A DNA stretch of 64,000 nt from Lactobacillus sp. PV012. GTDB lineage: Bacteria; Bacillota; Bacilli; Lactobacillales; Lactobacillaceae. Below, piece after piece: positions 1 to 12,980 of the stretch (positions are counted from its first letter, which is position 1; every line of letters begins with the position of its first letter). The position numbers were made by a program, and so were the translations under genes. The stretch is from the NCBI RefSeq assembly GCF_014522325.1, contig NZ_CP041983.1, positions 62,001 to 126,000 of the forward strand, in the 5' to 3' direction. The notes under the pieces were generated by a model. The model was not told where the DNA came from. It did no database searches and saw only the letters and a program-made list of their open reading frames with translations.

Positions 1-162
1 AAAGAAGAAAGTATCATTTCTTCTGGGGGACAGGCCAAATGGTACTTAAAAGATAATCCCGTCAAGTTGAATGATAAGTTAGAAGATCGGCGAGGAAAAA
101 AGTTATACCCTGGTGATCGTCTAGTTGTGGAAAACCAAACATATAATTTTATTGCAGGCTAG
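1..162 (+). CDS. yaaA: S4-domain RNA-binding protein YaaA, 3' end (partial)
   Basis: The first 53 codons of the window are an open frame ending in TAG at 160-162. They contain an ISSGGQAKWYL stretch followed by a small basic segment (DRRGKKLYPGDRL), as in the S4-like YaaA/RlbA proteins that normally sit between dnaN and recF. The 5' end is outside the window. recF starts three bases after the stop, so the two are probably co-transcribed. Identification rests on the motif and on the conserved yaaA-recF-gyrB order. Confidence 0.8.
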   Translation, partial: KEESIISSGGQAKWYLKDNPVKLNDKLEDRRGKKLYPGDRLVVENQTYNFIAG

Positions 163-165
163 AAG

Positions 166-1296
166 ATGTACCTAGAAAATTTAGCACTGAAGAATTTTCG
201 TAATTTTTCCCAGGAAATTGTTTCATTTAGCCCTGATGTGAACATTTTTTTAGGAGCAAATGCGCAAGGCAAAACTAACTTGCTAGAAGCAATTTATTTT
301 TTGGGACTAACTCGGTCTCATCGCACAAGTAACGACAAGGAATTAATTAAATTTGATGAAAAATTTGCAGTACTAAATGGGAATCTCAGAAAAAATTCTG
401 GCCAAATTTTGACAAATTTACGGCTTAATCTTTCCTCAAAAGGTAAGACAGCATTTATTAATCGCCTTGAACAAAAGAAGCTTTCGCGATATGTGGGAGA
501 AATGAATGCAATTTTATTTTCTCCGGAAGACCTATCATTGGTAAAGGGCGGACCAGGGTTAAGACGCAAATTTATGGACTTAGAATTTAGTCAGATTAAT
601 CGCGAATACTTGTATTTTTCAACTCAGTATCAAAAAGTATTACATCAAAAAAATAATTACTTAAAACAGCTAGCTCTTGGGAAAACTAAAGATAAGGTTT
701 TCCTCAATGTTTTATCAGAGCAATTAGCAACTATTGCCGGGGAAATAATTTGGCGCAGAATAAATTATTTGAAAAGGTTAAACAGTTATGCACAGGTTGC
801 TCATCAGGCAATTAGTAATGCACAAGAAAAGCTAGAAATTGTCTATCAGCCATCAATTAATGAAATTTTAGATGATGATTCTGTGGAAAACATTGTGGAT
901 AAAGTAAAGGCTCAGTTTAAAAAGCTTGAACAAAGTGAACTAAAATCAGGTTTAACTCAAGTTGGTCCCCATCGTGATGATATTTATTTTTTGATAAATG
1001 GTAAAAATGCCCGTGAGTATGGGTCACAAGGGCAGCAAAGAACAGTTGCCTTAAGTTTAAAGTTGGCAGAAATCCAATTTATTTATGAACTAACAGGAGA
1101 ATATCCAATTTTATTATTAGATGATGTAATGAGTGAGTTAGATCATACAAGGCAAAGTAAATTATTAAATTATATTCATGGTAAAACCCAAACTTTTATT
1201 ACCACAACGGATTTAGAAGGTATTTCCTGGGAAAAGATAAAACAACCTCGAATTTTTAAACTTAACTCTGGAAAAATTAGTAAAGAGGAGAATTAA
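166..1296 (+). CDS. recF: DNA replication and repair protein RecF
   Basis: RecF is an SMC-like ATPase that works with RecO and RecR to load RecA on gapped DNA. The 376-aa protein has the usual family length. A Walker A motif (GANAQGKTN, residues 30-38) is near the N-terminus, the RecF-type VGPHRDD motif lies around residue 270, and the signature/Walker B region [12 protein letters not shown] starts near residue 315. The start ATG follows the yaaA stop by three bases with no strong Shine-Dalgarno, which suggests translational coupling. Its stop abuts the gyrB start directly (GAGGAGAATTAAATG). Confidence 0.97.
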   Translation: MYLENLALKNFRNFSQEIVSFSPDVNIFLGANAQGKTNLLEAIYFLGLTRSHRTSNDKELIKFDEKFAVLNGNLRKNSGQILTNLRLNLSSKGKTAFINRLEQKKLSRYVGEMNAILFSPEDLSLVKGGPGLRRKFMDLEFSQINREYLYFSTQYQKVLHQKNNYLKQLALGKTKDKVFLNVLSEQLATIAGEIIWRRINYLKRLNSYAQVAHQAISNAQEKLEIVYQPSINEILDDDSVENIVDKVKAQFKKLEQSELKSGLTQVGPHRDDIYFLINGKNAREYGSQGQQRTVALSLKLAEIQFIYELTGEYPILLLDDVMSELDHTRQSKLLNYIHGKTQTFITTTDLEGISWEKIKQPRIFKLNSGKISKEEN

Positions 1297-3258
<1,962 letters not shown>

Positions 3259-3267
3259 GAGGTTTAG

Positions 3268-5730
3268 ATGGATAACGAGAATCAAACTCAAGATCGACGC
3301 ATAAGGAATGTTGATCTTACACAAACCATGCGTAGCTCTTTCTTAGATTATGCAATGTCAGTTATTGTAGCTCGTGCATTACCAGATGTAAGAGATGGAA
3401 TGAAGCCCGTACAACGACGTATTCTTTATGGAATGAATGAATTAGGTGTCTCACCAGATAAGCCTTACAAAAAGAGTGCGAGAATTGTTGGGGAAGTAAT
3501 GGGTAAATTTCACCCCCACGGTGATTCTTCAATTTATTTAGCCATGGCGCATATGGCCCAGGACTTTAGTTATCGTTATCTTTTGGTAGATGGACACGGA
3601 AACTTTGGTTCTGTCGATGGTGATGAACCAGCTGCCATGCGTTATACGGAAGCTAGAATGAGTAAAATCGCCGTTGAAATGCTTCGTGATATTAACAAAG
3701 AAACCATTGATTGGCAACGTAACTATGATGACACTGAAAATGAACCAGTAGTTTTGCCAGCAAGAATTCCAAATTTATTAGTTAACGGTGCTAACGGAAT
3801 TGCAGTAGGGATGACTACAAATATCCCTCCACATAATCTTTCCGAAGTTATTGCAGGATTACATATGTTAATGAAAAATCCAGATGTAACTACTAAGGAT
3901 TTAATGCAGGCTATTCCTGGACCTGATTTTCCAACTGGTGGAATTGTAATGGGACGTAGTGGGATCTATCGTGCCTATGAAACTGGTAAAGGAAATATAA
4001 TTGTTCGAGCAAAAACTAGTATTGAAGCACAAAAAAATGGTAAAGAACAAATTATCATTACTGAATTACCCTTTATGGTAAATAAAGCAGAACTTGTTAA
4101 AAAGATTGCTGATCTTGCACGTAACAAAGTGATTGATGGAATTACAGGTGTAAGGGATGAATCCGATCAAACAGGGATGCGGGTTACCATTGATGTTCGG
4201 CGTGATGCTAGTGCAAGTGTTGTCTTAAATAATCTTTTTAAAGAAACACAAATGCAAGCTAACTTTGGGATGAATATGGTAGCGATTGTAAATGGTGCGC
4301 CACACTTTTTGACATTAAAGCAAATGTTGCAGTACTACCTTGATCACCAAGAAGATGTAGTACGTAGGAGAGTTCAGTTTGATTTAAAGAAAGCTCAAAA
4401 TCGTGCTCATATCCTTGAAGGATTAAGAATTGCGCTTGATCACATTGATGAAATCATTAAAATTATTCGTTCTTCAAAAACTAGTGACATTGCTAAAGCA
4501 CAATTAATTCAAAATTACGGTTTAGATGATCGTCAATCACAAGCAATTTTGGATATGCGTTTAGTGCGTTTGACTGGATTAGAACGTGATAAGATTGAAT
4601 CAGAATATAACGATTTACAAGCAAAGATTGCTGATTATAAAGATATTTTAGCCAAGCAAGAACGTTTAGATGATTTGATTTATAACGAATTAATCGAAAT
4701 TCAAAAACGCTTTGGTGATGATAGAAGAACAGAAATTGCAGCTGGGGAAGTTGTTTCTATTGAAGATGAAGATCTTATTGAACAACAAGATGTACTATTA
4801 ACTATTACTCATAATGGTTATGTAAAAAGAATGCCAGCTAGTGAATTTAAAGTACAAAATCGTGGTGGACGAGGAATTAAAGGAATGGGAATCCAAGATG
4901 ACGACTTCATTAACCATTTAATTTTTACTAGCACCCATGATTACCTCTTATTCTTTACCAATAAGGGTAAGGTATATTCAAAGAAAGCTTATGAGATTCC
5001 TGAATTTGGCCGTAATGCTAAGGGACTTCCAATTATTAACCTTTTGCAACTAGAAAAAGGTGAAAACGTTCAAGCAGTAATTAATGTAGCAGCAGATGCA
5101 GATGATAATTATCTATTCTTTGTTACAAAATATGGTACAGTTAAGAGAACTAAAGTTAGTGAATTTGAAAACATTAGACGTAGTGGATTAATTGCTTTAA
5201 CACTAAAAGATAACGATGAGTTAATCAATGTGTTAACTACTGATGGACAACAAAATATCTTAATTGGAACGCATTTAGGTTATGCAGTAACTTTTAATGA
5301 AAATGATGTCCGTGCTATGGGACGAAGTGCTGCTGGAGTTCGCGGAATTAATTTAAGAGAAAATGACTATGTCGTAGGAGCAGAAGTTTTACAACCAGAT
5401 GATGAAGTTCTAGTAATTTCTGAAAAAGGGTATGGAAAGAGAACAGCTGCTAGCGAATATCCAGTAAAGGGACGTGGCGGAAAAGGTATTAAAACAGCTA
5501 ATATCACTGAAAAGAACGGCCCACTTGCTGGAGTAACAGTAGTAAAAGGAAATGAAGATATCATGGCAATTACTGATGCAGGAGTCATGATTCGTTTCCA
5601 ACTTTCTGATGTTTCTCAAACAGGACGTAGTACTTTGGGAGTAAGATTAATCAAGGTAGACGATGATGCAAAAGTTGCTAGTTTAACCAAAGTGATTGAT
5701 CAAGATGACGAAGAAAATAGTGAAGAATAA
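3268..5730 (+). CDS. gyrA: DNA gyrase subunit A
   Basis: Breakage-reunion subunit of gyrase. Catalytic Tyr126 lies in [10 protein letters not shown]. The C-terminal wrapping domain has a GyrA box (QNRGGRG, the usual QRGGKG-like motif). The 820-aa length fits the family and an AGGAGG Shine-Dalgarno precedes the ATG. The quinolone region reads [12 protein letters not shown]: Ser87 (E. coli Ser83) is kept, but Leu91 (bases 3538-3540) replaces the acidic residue usual at the E. coli Asp87 position. It forms an operon with gyrB and is followed by a hairpin terminator. Confidence 0.98.
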   Translation: MDNENQTQDRRIRNVDLTQTMRSSFLDYAMSVIVARALPDVRDGMKPVQRRILYGMNELGVSPDKPYKKSARIVGEVMGKFHPHGDSSIYLAMAHMAQDFSYRYLLVDGHGNFGSVDGDEPAAMRYTEARMSKIAVEMLRDINKETIDWQRNYDDTENEPVVLPARIPNLLVNGANGIAVGMTTNIPPHNLSEVIAGLHMLMKNPDVTTKDLMQAIPGPDFPTGGIVMGRSGIYRAYETGKGNIIVRAKTSIEAQKNGKEQIIITELPFMVNKAELVKKIADLARNKVIDGITGVRDESDQTGMRVTIDVRRDASASVVLNNLFKETQMQANFGMNMVAIVNGAPHFLTLKQMLQYYLDHQEDVVRRRVQFDLKKAQNRAHILEGLRIALDHIDEIIKIIRSSKTSDIAKAQLIQNYGLDDRQSQAILDMRLVRLTGLERDKIESEYNDLQAKIADYKDILAKQERLDDLIYNELIEIQKRFGDDRRTEIAAGEVVSIEDEDLIEQQDVLLTITHNGYVKRMPASEFKVQNRGGRGIKGMGIQDDDFINHLIFTSTHDYLLFFTNKGKVYSKKAYEIPEFGRNAKGLPIINLLQLEKGENVQAVINVAADADDNYLFFVTKYGTVKRTKVSEFENIRRSGLIALTLKDNDELINVLTTDGQQNILIGTHLGYAVTFNENDVRAMGRSAAGVRGINLRENDYVVGAEVLQPDDEVLVISEKGYGKRTAASEYPVKGRGGKGIKTANITEKNGPLAGVTVVKGNEDIMAITDAGVMIRFQLSDVSQTGRSTLGVRLIKVDDDAKVASLTKVIDQDDEENSEE

Positions 5731-5733
5731 TTA

Positions 5734-5808
5734 AAAAAATTACCAAATATTTACGTAAGAAATTATGAAAAAATTTCAGGATCACGTGAATTTATTTGGT
5801 AATTTTTT
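5734..5808 (+). terminator. Terminator after gyrA
   Basis: The arms AAAAAATTACCAAAT (5734-5748) and ATTTGGTAATTTTTT (5794-5808) are fully complementary and run into a T tract. The long loop contains further partly paired sequence. It ends the yaaA-recF-gyrBA unit. Confidence 0.8.
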
Positions 5809-5825
5809 ATTTATTATGTTAAAAT
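5797..5825 (+). promoter_or_regulatory. Putative promoter of rpsF-ssb-rpsR
   Basis: TTGGTA (5797-5802) and TAAAAT (5820-5825) are 17 bases apart, about 80 bases upstream of rpsF. The -35 overlaps the 3' arm of the gyrA terminator. Sequence-only prediction. Confidence 0.4.
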
Positions 5826-5905
5826 CAAACAATGTGAGTAATCCAATTACTCCTTGTTCTTGATTAAGACAAGAACCATTGAGTCCAAGAGGAGGTGCAA
5901 TAATA

Positions 5906-6202
5906 ATGGAAAAGACTAAGTACGAAGTTACTTACATCATCAAGCCTGATATTGATGAAGATTCAAAGAAAGCATTAATCGAACGTTTTGATAAGGTTGT
6001 TACCGATAACGGTGCAGAAAACCTTGAATCAAAAGATTGGGGTAAGAAACGTTTCGCTTATGAAATGGATAAATACCGTGAAGGTACTTACCACATCATG
6101 ACTTTTGATGCAGAAAACGCAGATGCTGTGAACGAATTTGGTCGTCTTTCACGTATTGATAACCAAATTTTACGTTCAATGACTGTAAAATTAGACAAGT
6201 AA
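5906..6202 (+). CDS. rpsF: 30S ribosomal protein S6
   Basis: The 98-aa protein begins [17 protein letters not shown] and has the S6 central motif [22 protein letters not shown]; it binds the central domain of 16S rRNA together with S18. I chose the ATG at 5906 because an AAGAGGAGG Shine-Dalgarno sits 10-15 bases before it. An in-frame TTG at 5879 would lie upstream of that ribosome-binding site and add ten uncharacteristic residues. It is first gene of the conserved rpsF-ssb-rpsR operon. Confidence 0.96.
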   Translation: MEKTKYEVTYIIKPDIDEDSKKALIERFDKVVTDNGAENLESKDWGKKRFAYEMDKYREGTYHIMTFDAENADAVNEFGRLSRIDNQILRSMTVKLDK

Positions 6203-6235
6203 TAATTTTTCGTGAATTAGGAAGGAGCAAACTGT

Positions 6236-6754
6236 ATGATTAATAATGTTGTACTAGTTGGCCGATTAACACGTGACCCTGATTTACGTACTACTGGAAG
6301 TGGAATATCAGTAGCTACGTTTACTTTGGCTGTAGATAGAAATTATACTAATAGTCAGGGTGAACGCCAAACTGACTTTATCAACTGTGTTATTTGGCGT
6401 AAAGCAGCAGAAACTTTTGCTAACTTTACTTCAAAGGGTTCATTAGTTGGTGTTGAAGGTAGTATTCAAACTAGAAGTTATGATGATAAAGATGGAAAAA
6501 GAGTTTATGTTACTGAGGTAATTGTAAGTGATTTTTCATTCTTAGAATCACGCCGTGAACGTGAAAATCGTCAAGCAAATGGTGGTGGGTATCCACAACC
6601 AACTCCAAGCACAAACCAACCAAATACAAATAATTTTGGTGGTAATACTGCTCCGGGAACTGGAAATAATGGAGCATCGGCTCCACAACCACAAGATCCA
6701 TTTGCTGATTCTAATGAATCTATTGATATTTCAGATAATGATCTTCCATTTTAA
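6236..6754 (+). CDS. ssb: Single-stranded DNA-binding protein
   Basis: OB-fold protein that coats single-stranded DNA at forks and repair sites. The first ~110 residues are the DNA-binding domain (MINNVVLVGRLTRDPDLR, later FINCVIWRKAAETFANF). A low-complexity Gln/Asn/Pro/Gly linker follows, and the acidic tail ends DISDNDLPF, the peptide that recruits partner proteins. At 172 aa it is a normal SsbA. AGGAAGGAG precedes the ATG, and the gene lies between rpsF and rpsR as in most Firmicutes. Confidence 0.97.
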   Translation: MINNVVLVGRLTRDPDLRTTGSGISVATFTLAVDRNYTNSQGERQTDFINCVIWRKAAETFANFTSKGSLVGVEGSIQTRSYDDKDGKRVYVTEVIVSDFSFLESRRERENRQANGGGYPQPTPSTNQPNTNNFGGNTAPGTGNNGASAPQPQDPFADSNESIDISDNDLPF

Positions 6755-6777
6755 TTTAAAAAGAAAGGATCTTTGAT

Positions 6778-7014
6778 ATGGCTCAACAAAGAAGAGGTGG
6801 CCGTCGTCGTCGTAAGGTTGACTACATTGCTGCTAACCACATCGATTACATCGACTACAAAGACGTAGATTTGTTGAAACGTTTTATCTCTGAAAGAGGT
6901 AAGATTTTACCACGTCGTGTCACTGGCACTAGCGCAAAGAATCAACGTAAGTTGACTGTTGCTATTAAGAGAGCTCGTGTAATGGGCTTATTGCCATTTG
7001 TCGCAGAAGACTAA
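6778..7014 (+). CDS. rpsR: 30S ribosomal protein S18
   Basis: 78-aa basic protein with the S18 core [37 protein letters not shown] and an Arg-rich N-terminus (RRGGRRRRK). It pairs with S6 on 16S rRNA. An AGAAAGGA ribosome-binding site precedes the ATG. It is the last gene of the rpsF operon, closed by a clear terminator. Confidence 0.97.
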   Translation: MAQQRRGGRRRRKVDYIAANHIDYIDYKDVDLLKRFISERGKILPRRVTGTSAKNQRKLTVAIKRARVMGLLPFVAED

Positions 7015-7026
7015 TAATCAACAAAT

Positions 7027-7065
7027 AAAAAGCATTAATTTCACCTTGGAATTAATGCTTTTTTT
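7027..7065 (+). terminator. Terminator after rpsR
   Basis: AAAAAGCATTAATT (7027-7040) pairs with AATTAATGCTTTTT (7050-7063) around a 9-base loop, with a run of T on the 3' side. Confidence 0.9.
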
Positions 7066-7118
7066 GTCTTTAAGGTGTGTATAAAGAGAAATACAAGTCA
7101 GTTCAAGGGGGAAAAGCA

Positions 7119-8036
7119 GTGATTATTAAAGAAACTTTACCTGGTCAATATAATTTTGATTATCGTTGGTATGATATTTACAATTTAGATGAAAGAGATA
7201 TTAAGGTATTGCAATCTCAATTTAAATTAACCAATGAGATTATTCAATATATTACTGACTTGCATGAACGTCCTCACTTTGATCATGATTATATTACCAA
7301 TAGTGATTTGTTTGTTTATGATGTGCCGATTTGGCCAACTTCTGATGCAGACCATTTTACTACTTTGCCAATCAAATTTTTAATGGTGGATCATACGCTC
7401 TTTACTATCCATACGCCTGATACCACATATATGATTGAAGAGTTTCGCCAAAAAGGTGACGAGGATATTCATAGCCAAAAAGAACTAGTTTTTGCCATTA
7501 TTTTTTCAGTGACAAAGTATTTTCAACGAGCATTAAATCAATTAAATAGCCAACGAATGGTATTGGATAATCATTTAAGTAAAGCAATTCATAATCGAGA
7601 TTTACAAGAATTATCGCAGGTTGAAAAAAGTTTGGTATATCTTTCAAGTTCTATTAGAACAAACTTATTAATGCTTGAAAGCTTAAAGCACACAAAATCT
7701 GGCCTTCATATGAATAAAGCAGAAGAAGAAATGTGTGATGATATTATTATTGAAGTTCAACAATCTTCTCAAATGGTTAAGATTTATAACGAAGTTACGG
7801 AAGAGATTTCAAAAACTTCCAATAATATGTTGAATAACAATCTAAACAACACAATGCAATTTTTAACTGTTTGGTCGCTTCTTTTAACAGTGCCCACAAT
7901 TGTAACAGGTTTTTTTGGAATGAATGTTGATTTACCTGTTTTTCACAATTCTTTTGATTGGGTCTTAATTATTGTCGGCTCGATTATCATCATGGCAATT
8001 CTGCTCTGGTATTTGAAAAAGCATAATATGATGTAG
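7119..8036 (+). CDS. CorA family divalent-cation transporter
   Basis: The protein belongs to the CorA/2-TM GxN family of magnesium and divalent-cation channels. A long cytoplasmic N-terminal domain rich in helices is followed by two membrane segments near the C-terminus, the first ending in GFFGMNVDLP, which holds the diagnostic GMN pore motif. I prefer the GTG at 7119 (305 aa) because CAAGGGGGA lies 7 bases before it. An in-frame GTG at 7077 would add 14 residues with no ribosome-binding site. Mg2+ as the actual ion is inferred from the family. Confidence 0.88.
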   Translation: MIIKETLPGQYNFDYRWYDIYNLDERDIKVLQSQFKLTNEIIQYITDLHERPHFDHDYITNSDLFVYDVPIWPTSDADHFTTLPIKFLMVDHTLFTIHTPDTTYMIEEFRQKGDEDIHSQKELVFAIIFSVTKYFQRALNQLNSQRMVLDNHLSKAIHNRDLQELSQVEKSLVYLSSSIRTNLLMLESLKHTKSGLHMNKAEEEMCDDIIIEVQQSSQMVKIYNEVTEEISKTSNNMLNNNLNNTMQFLTVWSLLLTVPTIVTGFFGMNVDLPVFHNSFDWVLIIVGSIIIMAILLWYLKKHNMM

Positions 8037-8108
8037 ACACGAGGAAAACAATTCTGCGGTATAATAAAAGATAGATTGTTAGATGTTAATGTTTTGGAAA
8101 GGATCTTT

Positions 8109-10139
8109 ATGAAAAATTGGTTTAGTAAGTTGGAATTGCCTGCTTTTATTAAAGATTCAAGATTGACAGCATCTGTTGTGATAATTAATGTTTTATCATT
8201 AATTGGTGCAATTATTGGTTTTATCTTAAGTCCGTTATATGGATTTGGAATGTTAGCACTATTTTTTTTGATAGCAGGTTTTTGTATCTATGGGACTGCT
8301 GTTTTAGCAAGAAATGCTAATAATTATGCAGCTAATCTTTCCTATCGAATTAAACGTGGTGAGCAAGAAGCCATGATTAAAATGCCCTTGGGAATTCTAC
8401 TTTATGATAAAGATCGGCAAATTCAATGGGTTAATCCTTACTTACAACTTTATTTAAAGAATAAAGATGTCATTGGAATGTCCATTAAAGCGATTGATCC
8501 AGAATTAGCAGAATTAATCAATCAAGCCATTGAAAGTGATGCTAAGAAGAATCAAGTTGTAACTTGGGGTCATCATAAATTTGAAATGGTTGTTCAAAAT
8601 AATCTTGGTGTCGTCTATCTTTTGGATATTACAAAATATGCTAATATCGAAGAAAAATATAAAGAACAACGCTTGGCAATTGGATTAATTTTTATTGATA
8701 ATTATGATGAGCTGAGTCAATCCCTAGGGGATCAACGTGTAACTATGATGAATGGTTATATTCAAAATGCGTTGAGCGAATATACTAAAAAATACAATGT
8801 TTATTTAAAGCGGATTGATGAAGATCACTTCATCTGGTTGATGCACATGCAAGATCTAGATGAAATGGAAAAAGATAAATTCTCTATTTTGGATAAGATT
8901 CGAAAAGAAAGTAATCGTAACAATACTCCACTAACCCTATCAGTAGGAATTGCCTTTGGATCGGAAAGTTTAAATGAAATTGCCAAACAGGCTCAATCAA
9001 ACTTGGACCTAGCTTTAGGGCGAGGAGGAGATCAAGTAGTAGTTAAGCAACCTGGTCAAGAAGCTCGTTTTTATGGTGGAAAATCTAATCCAATGGAAAA
9101 ACGAACCCGTGTACGTGCTCGAATGGTTTCTCAGGCCCTTGAAGAGCTCTTTAAGGGGGTGGACCAGGTATTTATCCAGGGACACCGTAATCCTGATTTA
9201 GATGCAATTGGTTCTGCGATCGGTATTGCCAAAATTGCCCAAGTGCATGGCGTTAAAGCAAATGTGGTCTTAGAAGATAAAAATTTAAATTATGATGTCA
9301 AGAAGTTAATTGCTAAAATGAAAGAGGCACAAATCGATAAAGATTTATTTGTTACTCCAAGTCAAGCAATTGATCAGGCCACAAAGGATTCACTCTTGGT
9401 ATTAACTGATCACTCAAAGTATTCCATTACTTATTCACCTGAAGTTTATGATGCCTTGAAAAATCGCTTAATTATTGTGGATCACCACCGGCGTGGAGAA
9501 GAATTTCCAGAAAATCCAATGTTGGTATATATTGAACCTTATGCCTCTTCAACCTGTGAGTTAGTTACTGAAATGATTGAGTATCAACCACAAGGAGGAG
9601 AAGGTGTGTTGAATCCTTTGGAAGCTTCTGCAATGTTAGCAGGGATTACGGTAGATTCAAAGGAATTTTCATTGCGAACAGGAACACGAACTTTTGATGC
9701 TGCAAGTTATTTGCGATCAATTGGAGCAGATACGAAAGTAGTTTCTGAGATCTTAAAAGAGAGTGTGGAGAGCTTTTTACAAAGAAGTCAATTGATTTCC
9801 ACAATCGAAATGATAAAACCAGATATTGCCGTGATGACTGGTGCAAATGATCGAATTTATGATTCTATTGTCACTGCACAGGCAGCTGATACAGCTTTAT
9901 CACTTGAAAATGTAGAAGCAAGTTTTGCAATTACGCGCAGAAGTAAAGATGTAGTGGGTATTTCGGCTCGTTCCACTGGTAACTTCAATGTACAAGTAAT
10001 TATGGAAAAACTAGGTGGTGGAGGTCATTTATCTAATGCAGCTACACAATTAAATGATGTAACTGTTGAAGAAGCATTTGACAAAACGGTAGCAGCTATT
10101 GAAGAATATATTAAAGAGAATACAGAAGAGGAAGATTAA
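8109..10139 (+). CDS. gdpP: Cyclic-di-AMP phosphodiesterase GdpP (DHH/DHHA1)
   Basis: Membrane-bound enzyme that hydrolyses c-di-AMP. Two N-terminal membrane segments (about residues 20-70) are followed by a PAS-like region, a degenerate GGDEF domain (RIDEDHF where the signature would be), and a DHH domain with [12 protein letters not shown] and IIVDHHRRG. The DHHA1 part contains [10 protein letters not shown]. The ATG at 8109 is chosen because GAAAGGA precedes it by 6 bases; an in-frame ATG at 8076 lacks a ribosome-binding site. It lies directly upstream of rplI and dnaB, the usual Firmicutes arrangement. Confidence 0.95.
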   Translation: MKNWFSKLELPAFIKDSRLTASVVIINVLSLIGAIIGFILSPLYGFGMLALFFLIAGFCIYGTAVLARNANNYAANLSYRIKRGEQEAMIKMPLGILLYDKDRQIQWVNPYLQLYLKNKDVIGMSIKAIDPELAELINQAIESDAKKNQVVTWGHHKFEMVVQNNLGVVYLLDITKYANIEEKYKEQRLAIGLIFIDNYDELSQSLGDQRVTMMNGYIQNALSEYTKKYNVYLKRIDEDHFIWLMHMQDLDEMEKDKFSILDKIRKESNRNNTPLTLSVGIAFGSESLNEIAKQAQSNLDLALGRGGDQVVVKQPGQEARFYGGKSNPMEKRTRVRARMVSQALEELFKGVDQVFIQGHRNPDLDAIGSAIGIAKIAQVHGVKANVVLEDKNLNYDVKKLIAKMKEAQIDKDLFVTPSQAIDQATKDSLLVLTDHSKYSITYSPEVYDALKNRLIIVDHHRRGEEFPENPMLVYIEPYASSTCELVTEMIEYQPQGGEGVLNPLEASAMLAGITVDSKEFSLRTGTRTFDAASYLRSIGADTKVVSEILKESVESFLQRSQLISTIEMIKPDIAVMTGANDRIYDSIVTAQAADTALSLENVEASFAITRRSKDVVGISARSTGNFNVQVIMEKLGGGGHLSNAATQLNDVTVEEAFDKTVAAIEEYIKENTEEED

Positions 10140-10141
10140 TT

Positions 10142-10597
10142 ATGAAAGTCATTTTTACAAAAGATATGAAGGGCAAAGGCAAGCGTGGACAAGTTAAAGA
10201 AGTTCCAACTGGTTATGCTCAAAACTTTTTAATAAAAAATGGATATGCAAAAGAAGCAACTAGCGCAAACTTAAATACCTTAAAACGTGTTGAAAAAGCA
10301 GAAAAAGATGCTTATGAAGCAGAAAAAGCTGAAGCTGAAAGAATTAAGGGAATTCTTGAAAAAGATGAAACTGTTGTTTCATTTAAGTCTAAAGCAGGAA
10401 CTGACTCACGGTTGTTTGGCTCGATTTCAGGTAAAAAGATTGTTGAAGGTTTAGAAAAACAATATGGAATTAAAATCGACAAGCGAAAGCTTGAATTACC
10501 TGAGCCCATTAAATCACTTGGTTATACTAACGTTAAAGTCAAATTATTTAAAGGTGTAGAATCTACAATTAGTGTACATATTACGGAGCAAAATTAA
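10142..10597 (+). CDS. rplI: 50S ribosomal protein L9
   Basis: 151-aa two-domain protein that binds domain V of 23S rRNA. It starts [21 protein letters not shown], with the L9 signature [17 protein letters not shown] at residues ~28-44. A long charged connecting helix and a C-terminal domain ([13 protein letters not shown]) follow. The ATG comes two bases after the gdpP stop, so the two are translationally coupled. Confidence 0.96.
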   Translation: MKVIFTKDMKGKGKRGQVKEVPTGYAQNFLIKNGYAKEATSANLNTLKRVEKAEKDAYEAEKAEAERIKGILEKDETVVSFKSKAGTDSRLFGSISGKKIVEGLEKQYGIKIDKRKLELPEPIKSLGYTNVKVKLFKGVESTISVHITEQN

Positions 10598-10602
10598 TAT
10601 TT

Positions 10603-11980
10603 ATGGATAATGTTGTATCACAACAAGTTCCTCACGATAGTGTAGCCGAAAAAGCGGTCCTTGGGGCCGCTTTTTTAGACCCTAGTACTTTAGGAGAAGT
10701 TAGTGGGATTATCTCAGCAGACGACTTCTATACAAGGGCAAATCAATTAGTTTTTGCAGCAATGCTTGAATTATTTGAAAATGGTGAGGGAATTGACCCG
10801 ATTACTTTAAAAAATAAATTAGAACAAGAAGATCATTTAGAAGATATTGGTGGGATAAAGTATATCACGGATGTGTTAGTTACAAAGACTACCACAGTTC
10901 ATAGTAACTACTATGCTAAAATTATTAAAAATAAATCCCTCCTGAGAAAGTTGATTGATACTAGCCAAACAATCATTCAAACTGCTATGGATGAAAAAGA
11001 TGAAGTTGGAGATATTTTAGATGAGGCCGAAAGTTCAATCCTTAAAATATCCCAAGAAAAAAGTACCACTGACTTCAAAAAAATTGGTGAAGTAGTTAAA
11101 GAGACAATTACGCAAATTAATGAACTCTCAGAAGCAGAGGGAGGAGTAACAGGACTGCCAACTGGGTTTACAGAACTAGACAGAATGACGACAGGTTTTC
11201 ATAATGATGAATTAATTATTTTGGCGGCTCGTCCAGGGGTAGGTAAAACTGCTTTTGCCTTAAATGTGGCCCAGTATGTTGGGTTGCATGCTAATAAGAC
11301 AGTAGGGATGTTTTCGCTAGAAATGGGTGCTGATCAATTGGTGCAAAGAATGATTGCTTCAACTGGATTGATTGATTCCCAACATTTAAGAACTGGTAAT
11401 TTATCTCAGGAAGAATATCAGAACTTTTTTTTGGCAACTGATAAATTAGCTCAAACGAACATCTACATTGATGATACTCCCGGTATAAAAATTAGTGAAT
11501 TGAGTGCTAAAGCAAGAAATTTAGCTAATAAAAGTAAAGGGAACTTGGGCTTAATCGTCATTGACTATTTACAGTTAATTGAGGGTCCAAGAAGTGAAAG
11601 CCGTCAGCAAGAAGTATCAGCAATTTCGCGTCAATTAAAAAAACTTGCTAAAGAGTTACATATTCCAATTATTGCTCTTTCCCAGTTATCCCGTTCAGTG
11701 GAGCAGCGGCAAGATAAAAGACCGGTTTTGTCAGATATTCGTGAGTCTGGATCAATTGAACAAGATGCAGATATTGTTGCATTTTTATATCGTGACGATT
11801 ATTATCGGGATGAACGAGAAGATGGAGAAAGCGAACCAGCACAAGAAAAAGATAGTGGTGAAGTAGAAGTAATTATTGAAAAAAAACCGTTCTGGTAGTC
11901 GTGGAACGGTTAAGCTGATGTTTTCTAAGCCGTTTAATCGTTTTTCAAATCTAGATACGCATCATCAACTAAATGAATAA
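10603..11980 (+). CDS. dnaB: Replicative DNA helicase DnaB, with apparent 3' frameshift
   Basis: Hexameric 5'-3' helicase of the replication fork. The N-terminal partner domain (residues 1-~150) is followed by a RecA-like ATPase domain with Walker A ARPGVGKTAFA and Walker B LIVIDYLQL, then SQLSRSVEQRQDKRPVLSDIRESGSIEQDAD. The zero-frame reading ends at 11898 as VIIEKKPFW. Reading one base fewer in the eight-A run at 11879-11886 restores the standard ending (EKNRSGSRGTVKLMF...) to a TAA at 11978-11980, about 458 aa, the normal length. So the run has one extra A (true, tolerated by slippage, or a sequencing error). Confidence 0.9.
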
Positions 11981-11984
11981 AGTG

Positions 11985-12013
11985 TTGTAAGCGGTTAAAT
12001 TATAGGATATAAT
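11985..12013 (+). promoter_or_regulatory. scrK promoter overlapped by a cre-like site
   Basis: TTGTAA (11985-11990) and TATAAT (12008-12013) are exactly 17 bases apart. TGTAAGCGGTTAAA (11986-11999) matches the catabolite-responsive element consensus at 13 of 14 positions and covers the -35, a position from which CcpA usually represses. The CcpA role is inference from the consensus. Confidence 0.7.
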
Positions 12014-12051
12014 AATTTTTTAGAAAGAAAAATAAAGCGAGGTACAGGAAA

Positions 12052-12930
12052 ATGGCAGAAGAATTTTTATTAGGAAGCATTGAAGCGGGTGGAACAAAGT
12101 TTATTTTAGCGGTTGCTGATACTGAAGGAAATATTAAGGCACAAAAGCGAATTCCTACCGAAGATCCAGAAACAACTATCAAAAATACAATTGAATTTTT
12201 TAAGCAATACCCAATTAAAGCATTGGGAATTGGAACATTTGGTCCAATAGATATTGATAAAAATTCTAAAACTTATGGTTACATTTTATCGACTCCAAAA
12301 CCTGGTTGGTCAAATTTTGACTTAAAGGGTAGTTTAGAACGTGGCTTAGATGTACCTGCTTATATTACAACTGATGTGAATTCTTCTGCTTATGGTGAGT
12401 ATATCGCTCGTGGAAAAGATAATAACAAAACAATTGTTTATGTAACAATTGGAACAGGTGTAGGTGGTGGAATTATTCAAAATGGCCACTTTATCGGAAA
12501 AAATGCTCACCCAGAAATGGGACATATGATTGTAAAACGTCATCCAAAAGATACTTATGAAGGTTACTGCTTATTCCATGGGAGTGCTTGTGTTGAAGGG
12601 ATGGCAGCTGGTCCAACTTTAAAGGCCCGGACAGGAATTCCTGGCGAAGAGTTGAAGCGGGACAATGAAGTATTCGACTTTGTTGCATATTATGTTGCTC
12701 AAATGCTTTATAACGTATATATGAGTACTAGAGCTGATGTAATGGTTGTTGGAGGCTCTGTTTTAAATGAAGAGGATTTAAAACAAGTAAGAAAATACTT
12801 TAAAGAATTTAATCATGATTATGTTGAAACTCCCGACTTAGAAAAATTAATTGTGCGTCCAGCAGTTGAAAATAATGGTTCAGCTACTTTGGGGAATTTT
12901 GCCTTAGCTAAAAAAGCATTAGAAGACTAA
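12052..12930 (+). CDS. scrK: ROK-family fructokinase
   Basis: Phosphorylates fructose to fructose-6-phosphate with ATP. The N-terminal phosphate loop is GSIEAGGTKF (residues 8-17). The ROK zinc-binding region HPEMGHM...H...CLFHGSACVEG is complete with its Cys and His ligands, and that form is typical of the ScrK/GmuE branch rather than glucokinase. Length 292 aa is normal and a GAGG ribosome-binding site precedes the ATG. It is monocistronic, under a promoter carrying a cre-like box. Fructose specificity is inferred from the subgroup; another hexose is possible. Confidence 0.85.
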   Translation: MAEEFLLGSIEAGGTKFILAVADTEGNIKAQKRIPTEDPETTIKNTIEFFKQYPIKALGIGTFGPIDIDKNSKTYGYILSTPKPGWSNFDLKGSLERGLDVPAYITTDVNSSAYGEYIARGKDNNKTIVYVTIGTGVGGGIIQNGHFIGKNAHPEMGHMIVKRHPKDTYEGYCLFHGSACVEGMAAGPTLKARTGIPGEELKRDNEVFDFVAYYVAQMLYNVYMSTRADVMVVGGSVLNEEDLKQVRKYFKEFNHDYVETPDLEKLIVRPAVENNGSATLGNFALAKKALED

Positions 12931-12936
12931 TAAAAT

Positions 12937-12966
12937 AAGACTCTTGAGAATTCTCAAGAGTCTTTT
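12937..12966. terminator. Bidirectional terminator
   Basis: AAGACTCTTGAGAA (12937-12950) and TTCTCAAGAGTCTT (12951-12964) form a perfect hairpin flanked by T-rich sequence on both sides, shared by scrK (+) and the convergent hydrolase gene (-). Confidence 0.85.
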
Positions 12967-12980
12967 TGTTACACGTGAAA

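Noticed and set aside
5809..5905. S6:S18-type autoregulatory RNA before rpsF
   Set aside because: A short hairpin-like stretch is present but the characteristic conserved CCG bulge could not be located.
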